Positions 6,617 through 8,619 of a DNA stretch of 8,619 nt are shown piece by piece. The DNA is taken from positions 1 through 8,619 of the forward strand of contig NZ_DATBUM010000093.1 of assembly GCF_036516095.1 (NCBI RefSeq), read 5' to 3'. Each line of letters opens with the position of its first letter. The first letter of the stretch is position 1. Origin of the DNA: Fusobacterium_C sp036516095 (GTDB lineage Bacteria > Fusobacteriota > Fusobacteriia > Fusobacteriales > Fusobacteriaceae). The position numbers and the translations under genes were made by a program. The notes beneath the pieces are model-generated. The model was not told where the DNA came from. It saw only the letters and a list, made by a program, of their open reading frames with translations, and ran no database searches.

Positions 6617-7969
6617 ATGAGTATCTATTCTATGAAGATAAAAAACTATAAAACTATTTTAGATTCTGAAATTTCATTTAAGGGCAATCTTTCAGGTATT
6701 TATGGACCAAATGGAACAGGAAAAACTGCAATACTGGAAGTTTTCTGGATTATTAAAAACTATTTTCTATCTACTTTTGAAAATGAAAAAACAGATGAGC
6801 TAAAGAAGAAAATTATGGAAGGTATTTCTATTGGAAAGAATATCATGGAAATCGAAATCATTTTTTCTTTACAGGATACTTTATATAAATTAGGAGTTGA
6901 TTTTAAAGTAGAAAATAGAAATGTTTCTGTTCTAAAAGAAGAATTTTCTTCAAAAAAAAGGGAAGAGAGGAAGAAGTTTAAAAATATATTTAGAGTTTTC
7001 AATGATGAACATGATTTGTTACCTAAAATATATTTTGCTAATTCTACAAAAGATGATTCAGAATTTTTAAATGGGTTAAATATTTCAAGAAAAAATATTT
7101 TAGTGGAATTTAATAACTTTTATAGTTATATGGCTCTTCTTTCAAAAAACATAAATAAGGATACTCTTGATGTTAAGAACATTGAAACAAAATATCTCAC
7201 TCATCTTGTTGATTTTTTAAGCCAATTTTTTATAATGATAGGTACTCTACAAAAGGCGATTATTGTGAGTTTAAAAGAACAGGCCCTATATAATTTAGGA
7301 ATTTTAATTCCTTTAAATTTTCATACAGAAAAAGCTCATGGGGTAATAGGTTTAAATTTAGAAACAGAATCCAATATATATGCTGAGGAGATTGCAGATA
7401 CTATAGAAACGGTAGTGCATCAGATTGATAGTATCTTTTCTGTGATAGTCCCAGATTCTAGGTTAATGATAACAAAAGAAATTGCGACTATTACGGAAAA
7501 AGAAAAGAAAATGGCAATTAACTTATATGTGGAAAGAGAAGGAAAGAGAATTTCTTTGAAAAAGGAATCCACAGGAATCATCAAATTGGTTTCTCTCTTA
7601 TCTGCCATGATTTACTATGTACAAGATGAAGGAGCTATTGTAGCGATTGATGAACTGGATATTCATATTTTTGAATATTTACTTGCAATGCTTTTGGAAA
7701 AATTATCTCAATATGCTAAAGGGCAACTCATTTTTACAGCTCATAACTTACTTCCTATGGAAAAGTTACAGAAAGATTCCATTATCATTTCTACAAGAAA
7801 TGATAAGCACGATATTGAATATACTTACTTAAAAGGAATTTCTAAAACAACCAATTTAAGACAAAAATATTTAAAGTCTCAGAGGATGTGGAGTGAAGAA
7901 AACATTGAACCATTATTATTGAATACATCGGCTTTGGATATGTATATCAAAAAGTTGGTGATGGAATGA
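6617..7969 (+). CDS. ABC/AAA_15-type ATPase, probable sensor subunit of a two-gene defence system
   Basis: A 450-residue ATPase of the SMC/RecF/OLD-like class. It begins with the typical strand MKIKNYKTI and SEISFKGNLSGIYG, then Walker A G30-P-N-G-T-G-K36-T37. An ABC-signature-like segment is KKES318-T-G-I-I-K-L-V-S-L-L. Walker B is IVAID345-E346-L-D, and the switch histidine is His376 in FTAHN. Between them (about 50-310) is a charged, mostly helical insertion that would be the dimer or sensing domain. There is no C-terminal nuclease domain, so activity probably depends on the partner gene that overlaps its last codons (ATGA at 7966-7969). It is more AT-rich by eye than the upstream operon and follows an AT-rich spacer, both signs of an acquired module. 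Related ATPases act in PARIS, AbiL and class 2 OLD systems. The specific system and trigger are not identified. Confidence 0.8.
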   Translation: MSIYSMKIKNYKTILDSEISFKGNLSGIYGPNGTGKTAILEVFWIIKNYFLSTFENEKTDELKKKIMEGISIGKNIMEIEIIFSLQDTLYKLGVDFKVENRNVSVLKEEFSSKKREERKKFKNIFRVFNDEHDLLPKIYFANSTKDDSEFLNGLNISRKNILVEFNNFYSYMALLSKNINKDTLDVKNIETKYLTHLVDFLSQFFIMIGTLQKAIIVSLKEQALYNLGILIPLNFHTEKAHGVIGLNLETESNIYAEEIADTIETVVHQIDSIFSVIVPDSRLMITKEIATITEKEKKMAINLYVEREGKRISLKKESTGIIKLVSLLSAMIYYVQDEGAIVAIDELDIHIFEYLLAMLLEKLSQYAKGQLIFTAHNLLPMEKLQKDSIIISTRNDKHDIEYTYLKGISKTTNLRQKYLKSQRMWSEENIEPLLLNTSALDMYIKKLVME

Positions 7970-8619
7970 AATCGGGAATTGTATTATTTATTGTAGAAGG
8001 ACCAAGTGACTATTTGGCATTGATGCCATACATAGAAAAAAGTTGCTTTCTTTACGATTGCGAATTTCAGTTAAAGAAATGCACGGAGATATTTTAACGG
8101 AATACATTCAAAATACGAGAAAATACAGAGTTACTTCGGGAAATGTAAAAGGAGAATTGAAACAGTGTATTCTTAATTTTTTATCTTCTCAATCTGTACG
8201 AACAGAAGGAATACGGACAAAGGACATACGAAAAATTTATTATGTAACAGATACAGATTATTGTTTTTATGGCAAAGAACCACATCATAAAAATAAAGCA
8301 GAGTGTTTACAGAAAATTTTTCATTTTAATACCATGGAATTACTAAAAAAGAAAGAAATTCCTTTTGAAACTATATTTTTTTCAAAACATCTGGAACATG
8401 TGATTGATAATAATATTCATGACGTGTCTGACCAAGAAAAAGAAAAAATAGCATTTATTTTTTCAGATAGAGCAATGAAAGAAGAAAATTTCTTTATAGA
8501 TTTTTTCTATGGCAGAGGAATTATGAAGTGGAATAGCTATAGAGAATCTTATGACAATATTAAAGATTATCAGGGACGGGCTTGTAATATGAATAATTTT
8601 ATTGAAGAGTTTGGAATGA
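7966..8619 (+). pseudogene. TOPRIM-like nuclease partner of the ATPase, frameshifted and cut by the window end
   Basis: Starting at the ATGA overlap, the first frame gives LFIVEG followed by PSDYLALMPYIEK, a TOPRIM-like N-terminus with Glu11, and stops at TAA 8095-8097 after 43 codons. The frame one base back is open from 8010 to the window end. It gives EMHGDI from about 8076, YYVTDTDYC with the acidic DTD pair at 8250-8258, a SKHLEHVI segment, and WNSYRESYD near the end. These parts look like one protein of about 220 residues: VEG and DxD are the two acidic TOPRIM motifs, and the HGDI block lies between them as I recall for relatives found beside such ATPases. So the gene needs a -1 shift somewhere in about 8040-8078. 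An internal ATG at 8079 could in principle restart translation of the second part, but it lacks a clear ribosome binding site and the product would lack the VEG motif. The true 3' end is outside the window. Confidence 0.65.

Noticed and set aside
8036..8042. AAAAAAG as a canonical -1 ribosomal slippery heptamer
   Set aside because: The run reads GAA AAA AGT in the upstream frame, so it is not aligned as A_AAA_AAG; an indel here remains possible but simple tandem slippage does not fit.
6617..8619. Assignment of the pair as PARIS (AriA-AriB) or AbiL
   Set aside because: The overall design is similar, but no diagnostic AriB or RloB features are recognisable by eye, so a named call would be unsupported.
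1..8619. CRISPR arrays, tRNA or rRNA genes, insertion sequences
   Set aside because: No spaced direct repeats, cloverleaf sequence, transposase motifs or terminal repeats were seen on either strand.

Overview
The window looks like a chromosomal segment of a low-GC, Gram-negative anaerobe, most likely a Fusobacterium. This rests on the AT-rich coding sequence (not as extreme as the lowest-GC fusobacteria), the strong GA-rich ribosome binding sites, and the combination of a lipoprotein solute-binding protein with a Firmicutes-like gene set (PgpH, YbeY, DgkA-PAP2). The genus is inferred from general resemblance, not from a database match.

All recognisable genes lie on the + strand. Positions 1-116 hold the last 37 codons of a helicase that resembles the DinG/YoaA C-terminus. 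A tight run follows with gaps of 2-16 bases: pgpH (7TM-HD cyclic-dinucleotide phosphodiesterase, 127-2226), ybeY (rRNA maturation endoribonuclease, 2239-2733), a fused DgkA-type lipid kinase plus PAP2 phosphatase (2736-3473), a cytoplasmic lipase-fold protein with Ser160 in a GHSLGG motif (3477-4958), and a lipoprotein substrate-binding protein of the DppA/OppA family (4975-6483). The spacing suggests one transcript. The themes are second-messenger turnover, ribosome maturation, undecaprenyl or diacylglycerol lipid recycling, lipid ester hydrolysis and peptide capture. pgpH-ybeY-dgkA is a conserved housekeeping order; the helicase sits where PhoH is found in many Firmicutes.

Positions 6484-6616 are a very AT-rich spacer with a weak hairpin, a perfect 16-base palindrome, a long imperfect inverted repeat and two TATAAT boxes. 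Beyond it the base composition becomes more AT-rich and the content changes to an accessory module. This has an ABC/AAA_15-type ATPase (6617-7969) overlapping by ATGA a second gene (7966 to beyond the window end) with TOPRIM-like VEG and DTD motifs. The pair has the architecture of two-gene anti-phage systems (ATPase sensor plus TOPRIM nuclease, as in PARIS, AbiL or class 2 OLD), but I cannot assign it to a named one. The TOPRIM gene is out of frame: its first 43 codons and the remaining 180 or so are in different frames, so it is a pseudogene, a recoded gene, a phase-variable gene or a sequence error.
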